Source of the DNA: Hymenoscyphus infarciens
Taxonomy: Eukaryota > Ascomycota > Leotiomycetes > Helotiales > Helotiaceae
DNA length: 64,000 nucleotides
NCBI GenBank assembly: GCA_001414345.1
Contig: LLCB01000070.1
Coordinates: 1-64,000, forward strand
Reading direction: 5' to 3'
Position numbers and translations under genes: made by a program. Positions 29,901 to 40,629 of the stretch are shown piece by piece. Positions within the stretch are counted from its first letter, which is position 1. The number at the start of each line of letters is the position of its first letter. The notes below the pieces were generated by a model. It worked only from the letters and a program-made list of their open reading frames with translations. It searched no databases and had not been told where the DNA came from.

Positions 29901-31500
29901 TATATATAATTAACTTCTTTTTATAATTAAAGTCTAAATTAGTTTAAAAGTACTATTAGAAGTATTATAAAAACTCTAGTTTAATAAATAAACTAAATAG
30001 CTTTTTTTTTATTACTAATTAGATTTATATATTAAAGAGATCTAGAAGTACTAGTAGTACTAGTCTTAAATAACTTATATACTCTATTATTTATTATTAT
30101 CTTCTTTTTTTTTAAAAAGATTTAATTTAAATTAAATAATTATATTAATTATTATTAATAGGTATTATTTAATATTATATATTACTTTATATTAATCTTT
30201 AATCTACTTTATACTTATTACTATAATATCTCTTACTATCTCTTATTATATTTCTATTATATACTTTCTTATCTTAAGTAAATAATATAAGTTAGATATA
30301 ATTTAAATAAGATATAGTTATATTATAAGTAAGTATATACTATTACTAAAGCTATTATAGCAGAGTTTCTCTCTACTAAAGAGGTTATTATAGCTCTATA
30401 ATATTCGTTTAAGAGAGATAGAGTAGAAGGTAATATTACTATACTATAAGTATAGTAGTATATATTATACTAATAGAGATTAAGTCTTTTCAGAGGCTGT
30501 TATTATATCGCTATAATAGTATCTTAAAAGAGGTTAGACAGAGAGTAAAATAATATACTAGAGGTGAGATATTCCGTTACTAATACTCTACTAATAGAAC
30601 TAGGAGATAGCTTTAATAGATTCTACTAAATTTCGATACTCTTTAATTACTTTTTAATTTAATAGTAACTCTATACTTAGCCTAATAAGTTACTTATCTT
30701 ATTAGTCGACTAGGCTATTAGATCGGCGCTAGCCGCTCTTACTAGGAGTTTACGACAGGAATCGATTATTTAGACATCTCTTACTATAGTCGCTAATATA
30801 TATACTAAAAGTTAGTCTACGTACTTAATTCTATTCTAAATATTATAAAATATAATACTTTTAAAATTCAAACCAGAGGTATATATCGCAACTTCTAGTT
30901 TTTATAAACATAGTATAATAACTATTAAATTTAAAAGAACGTTATATTAGAAAGTTATATTACTTCTTAAAAAGTAGTATATATACGTACTAAATAATTA
31001 TAACTATATACTTAGTATACTATAGTAAACTAATGTCTAAATAACCGACTTCTTATAGTATACTCGCTAATCTACGATATAATTACGTAGTATAGTATAG
31101 AAAAGAAGAAGCGATTTTTATATTTTCTAGGCTAACTATAATTAGTCGAAAGTCTAACTTAGTAGAGTACTAGTAGTTACTATATTACTTAGCTAGCTAG
31201 TATAGCTTTTTTATTATAAATACCTAAGCTTATCTTTTCTATTTACTCTCTTTCTATTTCGCTTATTTAGAAAACTATAAAGTATCTACTTCACTTTTTA
31301 TAATATATTTCTAAAGTTTATAACTTCTTAGCTCTTTAAATCTTCTATCTATTCTTTTAAATCTTCTTACCTAGTATAGCTACTACTTTACTAATAGTTA
31401 TTCTCGTATATAACGCCTAGTATACTCTATCTAACTACTAAACCTATATTAGTACTCTCGAGAAATAAGGATTTAAGATACTTTACTTAATCTTACTATT

Positions 31501-31678
31501 ATTATAGAAAAGGTCGTACTAAATATAATTCGTTATTTTACTCTAGTTAAGACTTAAAAGAAGATAGATTTAATATAATTAATATATAGTATATAAAACG
31601 TCTACTAAAGAGAAGAAGAGTATAGAGTACTTTTATAGCTATATATAAGTCTACTAAGTTACGTATATACTTTATAAT
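31501..31678 (+). repeat. Direct repeat, copy 1 (~178 bp)
   Basis: This segment begins ATTATAGAAAAGG and ends near ACGTATATACTTTATAA. It recurs about 1.2 kb downstream at 32,705-32,882 with nearly all differences being transitions. The pair could be solo-LTR-like ends of a short element or a segmental duplication. Confidence 0.8.
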
Positions 31679-32189
31679 ATACTCTTTTAAAAGAAAGGTC
31701 GGCTTTAAAGACTAAAAAGAAGAAATAATAAAGCTATAATCCGTCTTCTAGTTCTTAAGTAAGGTTTCTTACTAAGTATAGTATCTTAGTATAGATATAA
31801 ATAATCTAGAGCTTTTAAGCTACTTATTCTCTTATACTAGTTTACTAATTAGAGATAGGCTTTAAGGAATCTATACTCTAGCTAGTATAGATATAACTAG
31901 TCTCTTTAAGTTACTTAAGAACGCTTTAAACCGTGTTTTATAAACGTATTCTACTAGCTTATACTATGTTTTAAAAGAGTATAATAACTATAAGAAAGAA
32001 GTCGGCAGCGAAGCTATCGAGTAGGTATACTAGATAGTTACTATAGTAACGTCCGAGTTATTAACTTATCGAAGAGAAGAGAAGAGAAGAGAAGAGCTTT
32101 TAAGTCTTAGAGGTCGACATCGGAGCGAAGGTATAAGAGGACTAGGCAGATCGAAGAGATAGAGCTAATTAAAGACTCGAGACTTAAAG

Positions 32190-32510
32190 AGAAGTTCGTA
32201 GATATAGGTTTCAAACTTTCGTAGAGTAGATCGAAGATTTAGAAGATTCAAGACTAAAAGAGGAGTTCGCAGATATAGGTTTCAAAGCGGAGTAGATATA
32301 GTAGAGCAGATCAAAGGCTCGGCGAGGTAGAGTAGATCGAAGACTCGAGACTCGAGGAGTTCGCAGATATAGGTTACGGAGCGGAGTGAATTAAGGTATA
32401 GGAGAGTAGTATCTTACGTCGTGCTTAAAAAGAAGTTCGTAAATATAGATTATAAAGTAGAGTGAATTAAGTAGAGTAGTATCTTACGTCGTGTTTACTA
32501 CTAATCAAGC
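32190..32510 (+). repeat. Degenerate minisatellite between the direct repeats
   Basis: Four or five irregular units share AGAAGTTCGTAGATATAGGTT or GAGTTCGCAGATATAGGTTT-like sequence followed by GGAGTAGAT or GGAGTGAATTAAG, and end twice with AGTATCTTACGTCGTG. It lies between the two ~178-bp direct repeats. Confidence 0.7.
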
Positions 32511-32704
32511 TTCTTAGAAGACAGTTATACGCTCTATATAGAGTTATACTAGTATAGGCTAGTAGTCGATTTAAGTATACGAGTATAAGATTATAGTAGA
32601 GACGAGAAGTGAGATTTAGTAGATATATAATAGAGTATATATAGAAGTACGAGGGTTTATTTAATAAAAGCTTATCTAGAATCGAATTATAATATTACTA
32701 CTAT

Positions 32705-32882
32705 ATTATAGAAAAGGTTATACTAAATATAATCTATTATCTTACTCTAGTCGAGGCTTAAAAGAAGATAGATTTAATATAATTAATATATAGTATATAA
32801 AACGTCTACTAAAGAGGAGAAGAGTATAAAGCACTTTCGTAGCTATATATAGGTCCGCTAGGTTACGTATATACTCTATAAC
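32705..32882 (+). repeat. Direct repeat, copy 2 (~178 bp)
   Basis: This is the second copy of the segment at 31,501-31,678, same orientation, offset 1,204 bp. It is followed by a tandem repetition of ACGTATATACTCTATAA. Confidence 0.8.
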
Positions 32883-32924
32883 GTATATACTCTATAATAG
32901 CCTTATCTTAGTAAACTTAGCTGT

Positions 32925-34200
32925 CTAGGCTTATTAGCTTTTTAGTTCTACTTACTAGCTACTACTCTCTATCTCTCTACTCTATCTACTAATTATATCC
33001 TTCTATTCTAAAAAGCTACTCTAACGTCTAAGGGAATTTAGTAATTTTTTTAGTAAGACTAATAACTATAGCGGATTTTAAGACTATGTTTCTACTCTCT
33101 CTACTTTCTCTACTAATAATACTCTATTAAGCTTATTATATACTTTTTAGATAGAATAGAAGAAGACCTTTCTAGCTAACTATATATAAGCTTAATAGCT
33201 TTTAAATTAGTTATAGTATACTCTTATAAAGTTAGTATAAAGTAGAGAAAAGGATTAGAGATATTAGATATAAGAGTTTTTACTTTCTTTTATCTATTAT
33301 CTACTTAAACACTTCTTAATTAGACTATCTTAGGAAGTCTCTATAAAGCCTAGTTTTTAGTATATTATAGAGTAAGATTAGAGCTTTCTTTTAAGCCTAC
33401 TCTTATCTTAATAGCTCTTTAAATAAGCTTAATATACTAATTTTTAGATAGAGAGCTTTATTTAAGTAAAATATCTATTCTCTTACTCTCTTATTTACTT
33501 TTTAAATAATACTTAAAATAGAAAAGTTTTTTTATATTCTAATAAAGAAATATAACTTCTACCTTATATAGCTTATATAGTATTAATAGATAGTATTATT
33601 ACTAAGTACTTATAGAAAAGTAATTTCGCGATTTAATAGTTATTATTCTAGAATTTAAGACTCGGTTTTACTACTTAGTACTTTCTCTAAAAAACGTTTA
33701 GTACTATTATAAAGTATATATTATCTAATATAAAAATAGATAAATTTTTATTCTATTTTTACTCTATATTATCTTAAGTTATAGTTATTAAGTTATATCT
33801 TTTTAAAGTTAAAAGTAAGTATTTTTATAATTTAATAGTTATTATTCTAGAATATAATACTTAGTTTTAGTACTTAGTACTTTCTCTAAAAAGCTACTAG
33901 TACTATAAAAAGAAGTATTAGATATAATAGAAAAATAGATAACTTTTTATTCTATTCTTACTCTATATTATCTTAAGTTATAATTATTAAGTTATATTCT
34001 TTTAAAGTTATAGTTATCGTTCTTACTAAAAAAATTACTAAATTCCCTTAGACTCTAGAATAAAGAAGTTAGAATAGTAGAGGTTAAGAGAGGTATCTAA
34101 GCCTAATCAGTAATAGTAGTAGTAGAGAGTAAGAGAGATTAAGTCTTAACCTCTTATCTAAGGCTAATATCTTTATTCTAGAGAATAAGAGCTAAGATAA
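32925..34200. mobile_element. RIP-degraded DNA transposon relic with inverted ends (copy 1)
   Basis: The left end (about 32,930-33,080) and right end (about 34,010-34,120) are imperfect reverse complements. Both contain CTAAGGGAATTTAGTAATTT or its complement beside a stretch reading CTAGAATAAAGAAG on one side. The interior holds a ~190-bp direct duplication (33,607-33,790 and 33,827-34,005). Interior and right-end sequence resembles the relic at 51.6-53.0 kb, so this is a dispersed family. No transposase frame survives. The class is unknown; terminal inverted repeats point to a cut-and-paste element. Confidence 0.6.
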
Positions 34201-34221
34201 TAACAGCTATCTTATAGTAAT

Positions 34222-34869
34222 AAATCTCCCTTAGAATTCTCTTTCGTTAAAGATGTCGCCCTCGTTTATAGTATTATTAAACTAATTATTAAAGCTAGAG
34301 AGCGAGTTCTTATAGTAATACACTCCTACGACGGTACTATTAGAACCGATGCTATTAAGAGGCTCGGATTCGTAGAGCGTAAAGCTATAGGAAACACTAG
34401 TAGAGTAGTCTATCTACTATATATGTGTACTTATATTCTACTACTAGGAAGCACTATCTAAGGGATTATAGAAGAAGCTAGTATAATATACCTTTAGCCT
34501 TAATTTGTAGAGAACTTCCTAGACAGCTCTACCTTTCTAAAAGATCTGGTGTAGCTCTTCCTTAGCGGTGTAGCTTAGAAGCTAGTAGATAAAGTACTCT
34601 CTCACTTAGTATAGTCTTCTATGTCTGCTTTTAAGTCGAAAACCAAGGGTATAATATAGAAAACAGTGCTTATAATATATATTTTAACTTAGTAGAACGC
34701 GGCAGTACCTCGAATCTATTAAGATATTATATTAGAGAAAGTTAAGAAATCCGGCGTTATACTTAAAACAGAGGATTATACTACGGCTTATAGTGTTTTT
34801 ATTATAAAGTAAGATAAGATAGTATAAGTAGCTATAAAGGCTATAGAGAATAAGAGGAATCCGAAGTAG
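34222..34869 (+). pseudogene. RIP-inactivated alpha/beta-hydrolase gene
   Basis: One frame can be read without any indel for 215 codons, from AAA at 34,222 to TAG at 34,867. About a dozen TAA/TAG stops interrupt it, the first at 34,459, and each is explained by CAA/CAG or TGG changed by C-to-T or G-to-A. The translation resembles fungal alpha/beta-hydrolase-fold proteins: a nucleophile-elbow remnant HSYDG (34,321-34,335, usual form HSYGG), then RKAIGNTSRVVYLLYMCTYI, FVENF, MSAFKSKTKG and, late in the frame, EDYTTAYSVFI, where the expected catalytic His is Tyr, as a CAT-to-TAT change would give. The 5' end is uncertain. Original substrate is unknown. Family assignment is from recalled motifs, not a search. 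Confidence 0.72.
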
Positions 34870-37800
34870 ATAGGAACTAAGATCGTATTAGTTAGAATAT
34901 AGTATTAAAAGGTTATAGAAAAGAGACAGGCTCTTAAATTAAATCCTATGAAATATACTTAATATCTATGAATTTCTAAATTTTTATTAGTAATTATATT
35001 CGAGTTCCTTATTATATAGTCTAACCTCTTTCTATAAAACTAAGCTAATAACACTTGAAAATATACTAGAAAAGGCGAACTTAAAGATTAATAGTCTAAT
35101 TTACTCTAGATTATAGTAGTTAATAAGTCAAAGCTGGCTTTATTATTACTATAGACGCTATTAGCTTAGGCTTACTTAGTGTTTTAGGTTTCCTTGTCTA
35201 ATCTATTATCTTATCTTATCTTAATAATTCTTCTCCTTTCTACCTCTATTTTGAGACTATTCTACTTAATCTTATTTGAATATATTACTTCTCCTAGCTA
35301 CTCTAATCCTATTCTAAAATTTGTTTTATCTATTCTTTCCTATCCGAGGTATTAGAGTAGCCTTTCCTAGCTTATAAAGAAGGCTAGGCAGGGTATATAC
35401 TAGCTTTAAATATATTATTTATAATATTAGTAGTAGATTTAGTAGAAGTAGTGCTATCTGAGAAAAGTATATAATATTACTTCGTCCTAGGTATAATAAT
35501 TATAGTAGAAGCGAAAGAAATCTTTATAAAAATCGGCTAAAAACCCTAGTAGTCTATAAAATCTATAGTAATTATTATGCCTAGGACGAAGTAGTCTCTA
35601 ATTAGTATCTACTTAGTTCTAGATATAATAGTCTATAATAGAGCCTCTTAAATAAACCCTGCTTTACTAGGTCTCGCTATGAACTGATTCGTCTAGAACG
35701 AAGTAAAAACAGAGGTTTTACTATAGTAAATCAAGTACCTAGTAGAGCACTTAATTTAGTACTATTTAAAAGGACTTAGAAAGTAAGTAAGTCGTTACTA
35801 ATATACTAGAATAATACGTAATTTAGGTATAATATCTCGTCTTTTAGTAGCTTTAATAATATTATTATTTTTAATACTTCTTGAATTAGTCTATAATAAT
35901 AGTACTTTTTATTACTTTTTACTTATATACTTTCTATTCTATTCTATTCTCTCTAGTACCTCTCTTTATCTAGCTCTATCTTTTAGTCTTTCTTATCTCT
36001 TCTATCTAAATTTAGTATCTCTTCTACCTAATTTAGCCTAGCCTATAAGTGAAATTAGCCTATTCTCTCCTTTCCTAATAGAGAGAGGTAGCCTATTCTC
36101 TCTGAAGTGCTAGGCTAACTAAGGCGAGGAAAGCTAAAATACTAGGCTTACTTAAGACTCTACGAACTAAAAAAATAGATAAATTACTATTACCTAACTA
36201 TACTATTCAACTTACTATTCTCGGGATCTATAATACCTCTATAAAAGAAATCGTAAACGAGCTAGAAATATTAGAAGCACGGATAATAGCGCTCTTATAA
36301 CATTGTTCAAGTAGAGAGCTTAAGAAAAGTATTTATTAAAAATACTAAATCCTTTCTAACTATTTGAGAATACTTCTAATATATTATAGTTCTTAGAGTA
36401 AATTTCTCTAAGTCGACTTACTTAGAATTATATTAACGAGATTAAAAGATATAATCTTTGATAATATATCGCTAACGACTTTACTACTAATATAAACTCT
36501 AAGGTCGACGGGTTCTAGGATTTATATACGCTTCTCTCCGACGATATAGAGTTCTTTGTCTATCTCTTATTCTATAGTAGGATTCTTAGCGCGACTTTCT
36601 AAGCAAAGTACACGGCTAGTAATAGCTCTATAGATACGCTAGTACGCTACTAGGTCTATATAACAAATAGATAAATAAAATATTAATTATCTATTATAAA
36701 TATTAAATAAATATATAGTATTTAACCGATTATTTAAGTAATAAGAGCTTAAATAAATATATTATAAATAGTTTCTATTTATTAAGCTTAATATCCGCCT
36801 TCTAGGTCTTAGTATAAAGGGTTTATATAAGTTGAATTTTACTCTCTTTTTATATATATCTTTAAAAGAAACGCTATTCTGTCTCAACGCTAGCATAGTA
36901 CCCTTGCTAGCGTAGAAAATTAGCGAAATTTCAATATATTCACTCTTATTAGAAAACAATCGCCACCGCCTTTCTAAAAAGGTTTAGCTCTCTCTATACG
37001 TAAAACCAGTTATAAATAATAAACAAAGCTTATAATAATAATAAAAGCTTATAATAATAATAAATCGATAAACTACGTACTATCGAATAAAGCGCTTAAA
37101 AAGCTTAAATCTAAGGAGAGCCTAATTAGACTAGCGCTTTCTCTTTACCTTCTATTTACGCTAGGTACTAGTATACTCTTCTACTAATTTTTATAAAACG
37201 TTATACTAAGGTCTATAGTAATCTATTTATCGACTTCTATCTATTACTCTACGTTCTCTAGCTTCCGACTTAATAGGATCCGACTTAACTAATAAGGTAA
37301 AATAGCTCGAATTCACTCTTATATATAAATAGAATACGCTTACTCCTAGTAGGTAGATATAAGAGAGTGTCTCTTCTACTAGAGAGTCTAGAGAGCTAGC
37401 CTCTGAAGAAAAGAGTAAAATACTTCTAGTAGAGTAAATAGAAGAATAAGAGAGTAAGTTACGTAGTAGCGTTCTTAGTATACTAGAGACCTCTGCTAGT
37501 ATTAGAATAGAATAGCGTAATCTGTATTTAAATATAACTAAACTATACTAAACTATAAATTCACTTACTTTTAATTATTATTAATAGATTTTTATCGTCT
37601 CTACTCTATATCACTTATATTATATAAAATGTTAAAGAGTATTTATATAATACTCTATTTTCTAAAATATTATATAAGAGTCGAAAGGCTCTACTCTTTT
37701 CATCTTATTTAATAATTTATCTACTTTTTTAGCCTAGAAACGCCCCGACGTAGTCTAATCGAGATAACGAAAGCGACTAAAGTAGATAATTTTAAGAGAT

Positions 37801-37915
37801 TTTTATAAATAAGTAGGAAACTATACTAAAAGAGTAGAGAATATAGAATATTTATAAATAAACAACTACTATTTATACTCTAAACGCTCCTTATTCTTGA
37901 ATAATTCGAAGGGTA
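34870..37915. other. AT-rich RIP debris up to the isochore boundary
   Basis: About 3 kb without a credible gene. CG and some CA/TG survive, so mutation is milder than in 1-27 kb. The only open frame, 65 codons on the minus strand at 36,762-36,959, has no recognisable content. A foldback pair lies at 35,476-35,593. Normal base composition returns within about 100 bp near 37,900. Confidence 0.6.
35476..35593. repeat. Foldback: ~30-bp inverted repeat with a short spacer
   Basis: The left arm 35,476-35,505 (ACTTCGTCCTAGG then TATAATAATTATAG) and the right arm 35,563-35,593 (CTATAGTAATTATTATG then CCTAGGACGAAGT) are near-perfect reverse complements around a ~57-bp interior. It could be a tiny foldback element, or the paired ends of an internally deleted transposon. 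Confidence 0.75.
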
Positions 37916-38856
37916 TTTTATCCGTGGAAAATCGTGAATATTCTGAATATATTCCTAGCTTTTATTCGTTGTGCAGACCTATACGCTACCGCACTACTAT
38001 CGGTTAAAAGGCAGTATCTATTGATCTAGGCATGATGGTCTCTTAAAGCGTGGTAGCCGAAACCAAAGGGATGCTGGACTCGCTACGTCGACTTGGATAT
38101 TTAATGGACATAGGAAAGAACTCAGCTTTGCAGATACTTGTTCAAGTCTTAATTGCAAGACTGGAAGGGAAAGGAGAATCTTCCTCTCTCACGTGACTGC
38201 TGTACCTTTTCTGGCTCGCGACTTCTCCTCAAAACATTTCAGTAGACCTTCTCAGATTTCTTCTTTAGCCTTCCCACGTGTCTTCTACTCTACAATTGAG
38301 GTGTAAGTCAAACCAAGTAAGTCAGCTGATCTGCTAAATTCAATTCAGCATTTCCAACCAATAAGAACCCCTGCTGTCGATCCCTGAATGTTGATCAGGA
38401 ACCTCCAGGTTGACAGCTCGAATTTCCATCAAACGACGAGGAACATCCCACCAGTTCCGGAATCCCTCCCCCTCACTTGTACAATACCGGCAACTACAAA
38501 CCCGAATAAAAACCCTCCGCTTTCTTGCACACTCTGACTCCCAATCGTGCTTTCTTTACTTACGGTGTAACCGTACTAGTACCCCACATTCCACGACGGG
38601 AGTAAGTGCTCCGGTGACGTCACGACCAACGAGCTCTATTCAGCCTCCCGTCTATCTTGATGACGGAGTCTGCAAGCCGAATCTAGAAGGCGCCACTAGT
38701 TTGGTTCTCTGGCCTGGAAGTAGGTGAACATCAGGAAGGCCTTTTCTCTTCTTTCTCTTGTTCAATCATCCTACAACTACATTCTCTTCTCAATCCCTCT
38801 CAGAACCCAGACTCAGAACGATAACTTCATACTTCCTCAACCCGCAACCCCTCACA
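37916..38856 (+). promoter_or_regulatory. Isochore boundary and upstream region of the 38.9-kb gene
   Basis: Sequence of normal composition between the end of the RIP block and the first intact gene. No gene is convincing here: frames at 38,410-38,727 and 38,724-38,951 lack recognisable content, and the latter overlaps the true first exon. CT-rich stretches just before 38,857 (TTTTCTCTTCTTTCTCTTG) resemble fungal core promoter and 5' UTR sequence. Confidence 0.5.
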
Positions 38857-40135
38857 ATGTTTGCCTCCAGAGCAGCCTCCAGAGCAGCCTCAAGAGCAGC
38901 AGCTCGCACCCTCCGCACTACACGTCCAGCACAAAAATCATCGCAATTTAGATATGCGTCCACAAACCAACAAGCCGCCGCAGCAGGCGGTTCCTCAGGT
39001 CTGATCGGAGGGATCACAGGAGGTGCTTTGGTTTTCACAGTTCGTACCTATTGCTTTTCCCCTCTCTCAGCCCCCTTCTCAGCTCAAGACTAACCCCGCT
39101 CAGGCTGGCTATGCATACTACCACTTCTCCGGCGCAAAAACAATGGTCAACGCCGCGCACAACACCAAAGCCAAATTCCAATCCCTCACCAAATCCATCG
39201 AATCCTCAGCCCCCGAACCAAACGAAGCCCTGAAATGGCTGCGAAGCACCGCTACTTCTTATGCGGCCTTTATCCCCGGCGGAAAGGGGTATGTCGACAC
39301 TTTATTCAAAGACCTAGAATCCGTGCAGGAGAAACACGGGGAGGAGGTTGATAAAGTCGTCAACGAAGCCTACAACGGCATCAAAGAAGCCAGTAAATCT
39401 GGTCTCAGCATGGAGAGTGTAGCAAAAGCATGGGAAGTCATCGAGAAAGCCGCATCCCAACTGAAGAACCTAGCTGGCGATTCAGCCGAGCAGATTCTCG
39501 AGAATCATCCCCAGCTTAAAGAAAAATTCGGCGGCGAATTCGAGCAATTGAAGAACATGGCTCAGAACCTGGGTCCCGATGCGAAGAAGGAAATCGATGA
39601 GGTCTGGGGAACGGTTTCTGATGCTCTCAAGGGTGGATTGAGTGCAGATAACTTGAACAAGGTGAAGGATATCTTGCAAGAAAAAATGGAGAAGTTGAAG
39701 AAACTTGGGGACGAGGCATGGAACAAGGGGTTCGAGCAGATGAAGCCTTATCTTGATAAATCTCCCCAAGTCAAAAAGGTTATCGAGGAGAATGCCGATT
39801 CGTTGAAGAGTGGAAATGTCAAGGAGACTTTTGAAAAAGTCAAGGACGCTGTCAGTTCCGGCAATGTCGAGGACTTGAAGAAGTACGTCAAGGATGCTGG
39901 CGAGAAGGCCAAACAAAGTGGAGCAGGTCAGGGAATCGAGAAATACGTCAAGATGATTCCTGGCGGCAGTGAGATCTTCCCTAAACTACAAAAGTTACAG
40001 CAGGTCGCGGAGAATCGCGGAGACGATGCGCAGGCTATCTTGAAGGGTGCGTATAAGGATATCCAAGACGTTTTGCAGAAGAGAACAGCGGAGGCGGAGA
40101 AGTTGGCGGAGAAGGCGAAGAAGGAGAGTAAGTGA
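38857..40135 (+). CDS. Mitochondrial membrane helical protein, 'calcofluor white hypersensitive' family
   Basis: Two exons, 38,857-39,039 and 39,104-40,135, encode 404 residues. The 64-nt intron (donor GTTCGT, branch CTAAC, acceptor CTCAG) joins codons cleanly. Residues 1-35 carry many Arg, Ser and Ala and no acidic residue, ending FRYAS, a typical mitochondrial presequence with an Arg-rich cleavage site. The presequence contains three 12-bp repeats encoding ASRA (38,863-38,898). A Gly/Ala-rich membrane segment follows (about 48-68, interrupted by the intron), then YYHFSG. The remainder is long charged amphipathic helix with LEA/apolipoprotein-like repetition and a Lys-rich tail. The family name comes from fungal annotation of similar proteins; its molecular role is not established. 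An inner-membrane anchor with the helix outside the bilayer is inference. It converges on ACH1. Confidence 0.85.
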
Positions 40136-40629
40136 GGTTGAGACGATAGTTGGTCTTGAAAAAAGACATGTTAAAATAAATGTATAATTTCAATAAAAAT
40201 TTCAAAATAGGACTATCTGTGTACAATGTGACTGTTGTATGATTTTGAGTCTCTGATGACATGACTGCTCTAGATTACTCCCCCCTCCCCCAAAATAAAT
40301 GAAGCGTAAGCCTGAAAAATATACGGCAGCCTCAGGTAAAAGCATTACGCTACAAGGGAAGGGGCCCTAGTAGTTTGTCCTCACGTCTCACACATCTCAA
40401 GTCTACCGACACTCTCCTTCTAAAGTTCCATCCTCGTATAGCAACAGCCTGGCGTGGAAAAGATTCCTCTCTTTAAAAAAATACCTACAAGCTACAAGCT
40501 ACAAGCACCAATCATCCATCCCCAACCCTCCCAAAAAAAATGATGTATCAAACACTCCCCAAAAAAAAATTCCAACCCACCAAGCCCTACATCTTCAAAA
40601 AATTACCCCCCCCTCCAATATCAGCTCCT
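40136..40629. other. Convergent intergenic region
   Basis: 494 bp between the stop codons of two convergent genes. It holds the 3' UTRs: AATAAA-like signals appear shortly after 40,135 (AAATAAATG, CAATAAAAA). C-rich and A-rich homopolymers follow up to 40,630. The open frame at 40,540-40,995 is antisense to ACH1 and not considered a gene. Confidence 0.6.

Larger units (their letters stand above)
26960..32900. other. AT-rich RIP debris, incompletely mutated
   Basis: The sequence becomes less extreme at about 26,980 (GCGCCCGGCC, TTTCAGAGTACGCCGCG), with scattered CG, CA and TG. No coding frame survives. Stretches such as 27.0-27.2, 30.4-30.8 and 31.0-32.6 kb keep CG dinucleotides and look like transposon pieces mutated for less time or with less efficiency. 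I could not name the elements. Confidence 0.6.

Noticed and set aside
36887..36913. 9-bp hairpin ACGCTAGCA/TGCTAGCGT
   Set aside because: Short stem in AT-rich debris with no context; could be chance.
36762..36959. 65-codon minus-strand frame in the AT block
   Set aside because: Low-complexity translation, no motif, and located in RIP-mutated DNA.
1..37900. Mitochondrial DNA insertion or mitochondrial contig because of extreme AT content
   Set aside because: No mitochondrial genes or tRNAs are readable, and the selective absence of CA/TG points to RIP, not to general AT bias.
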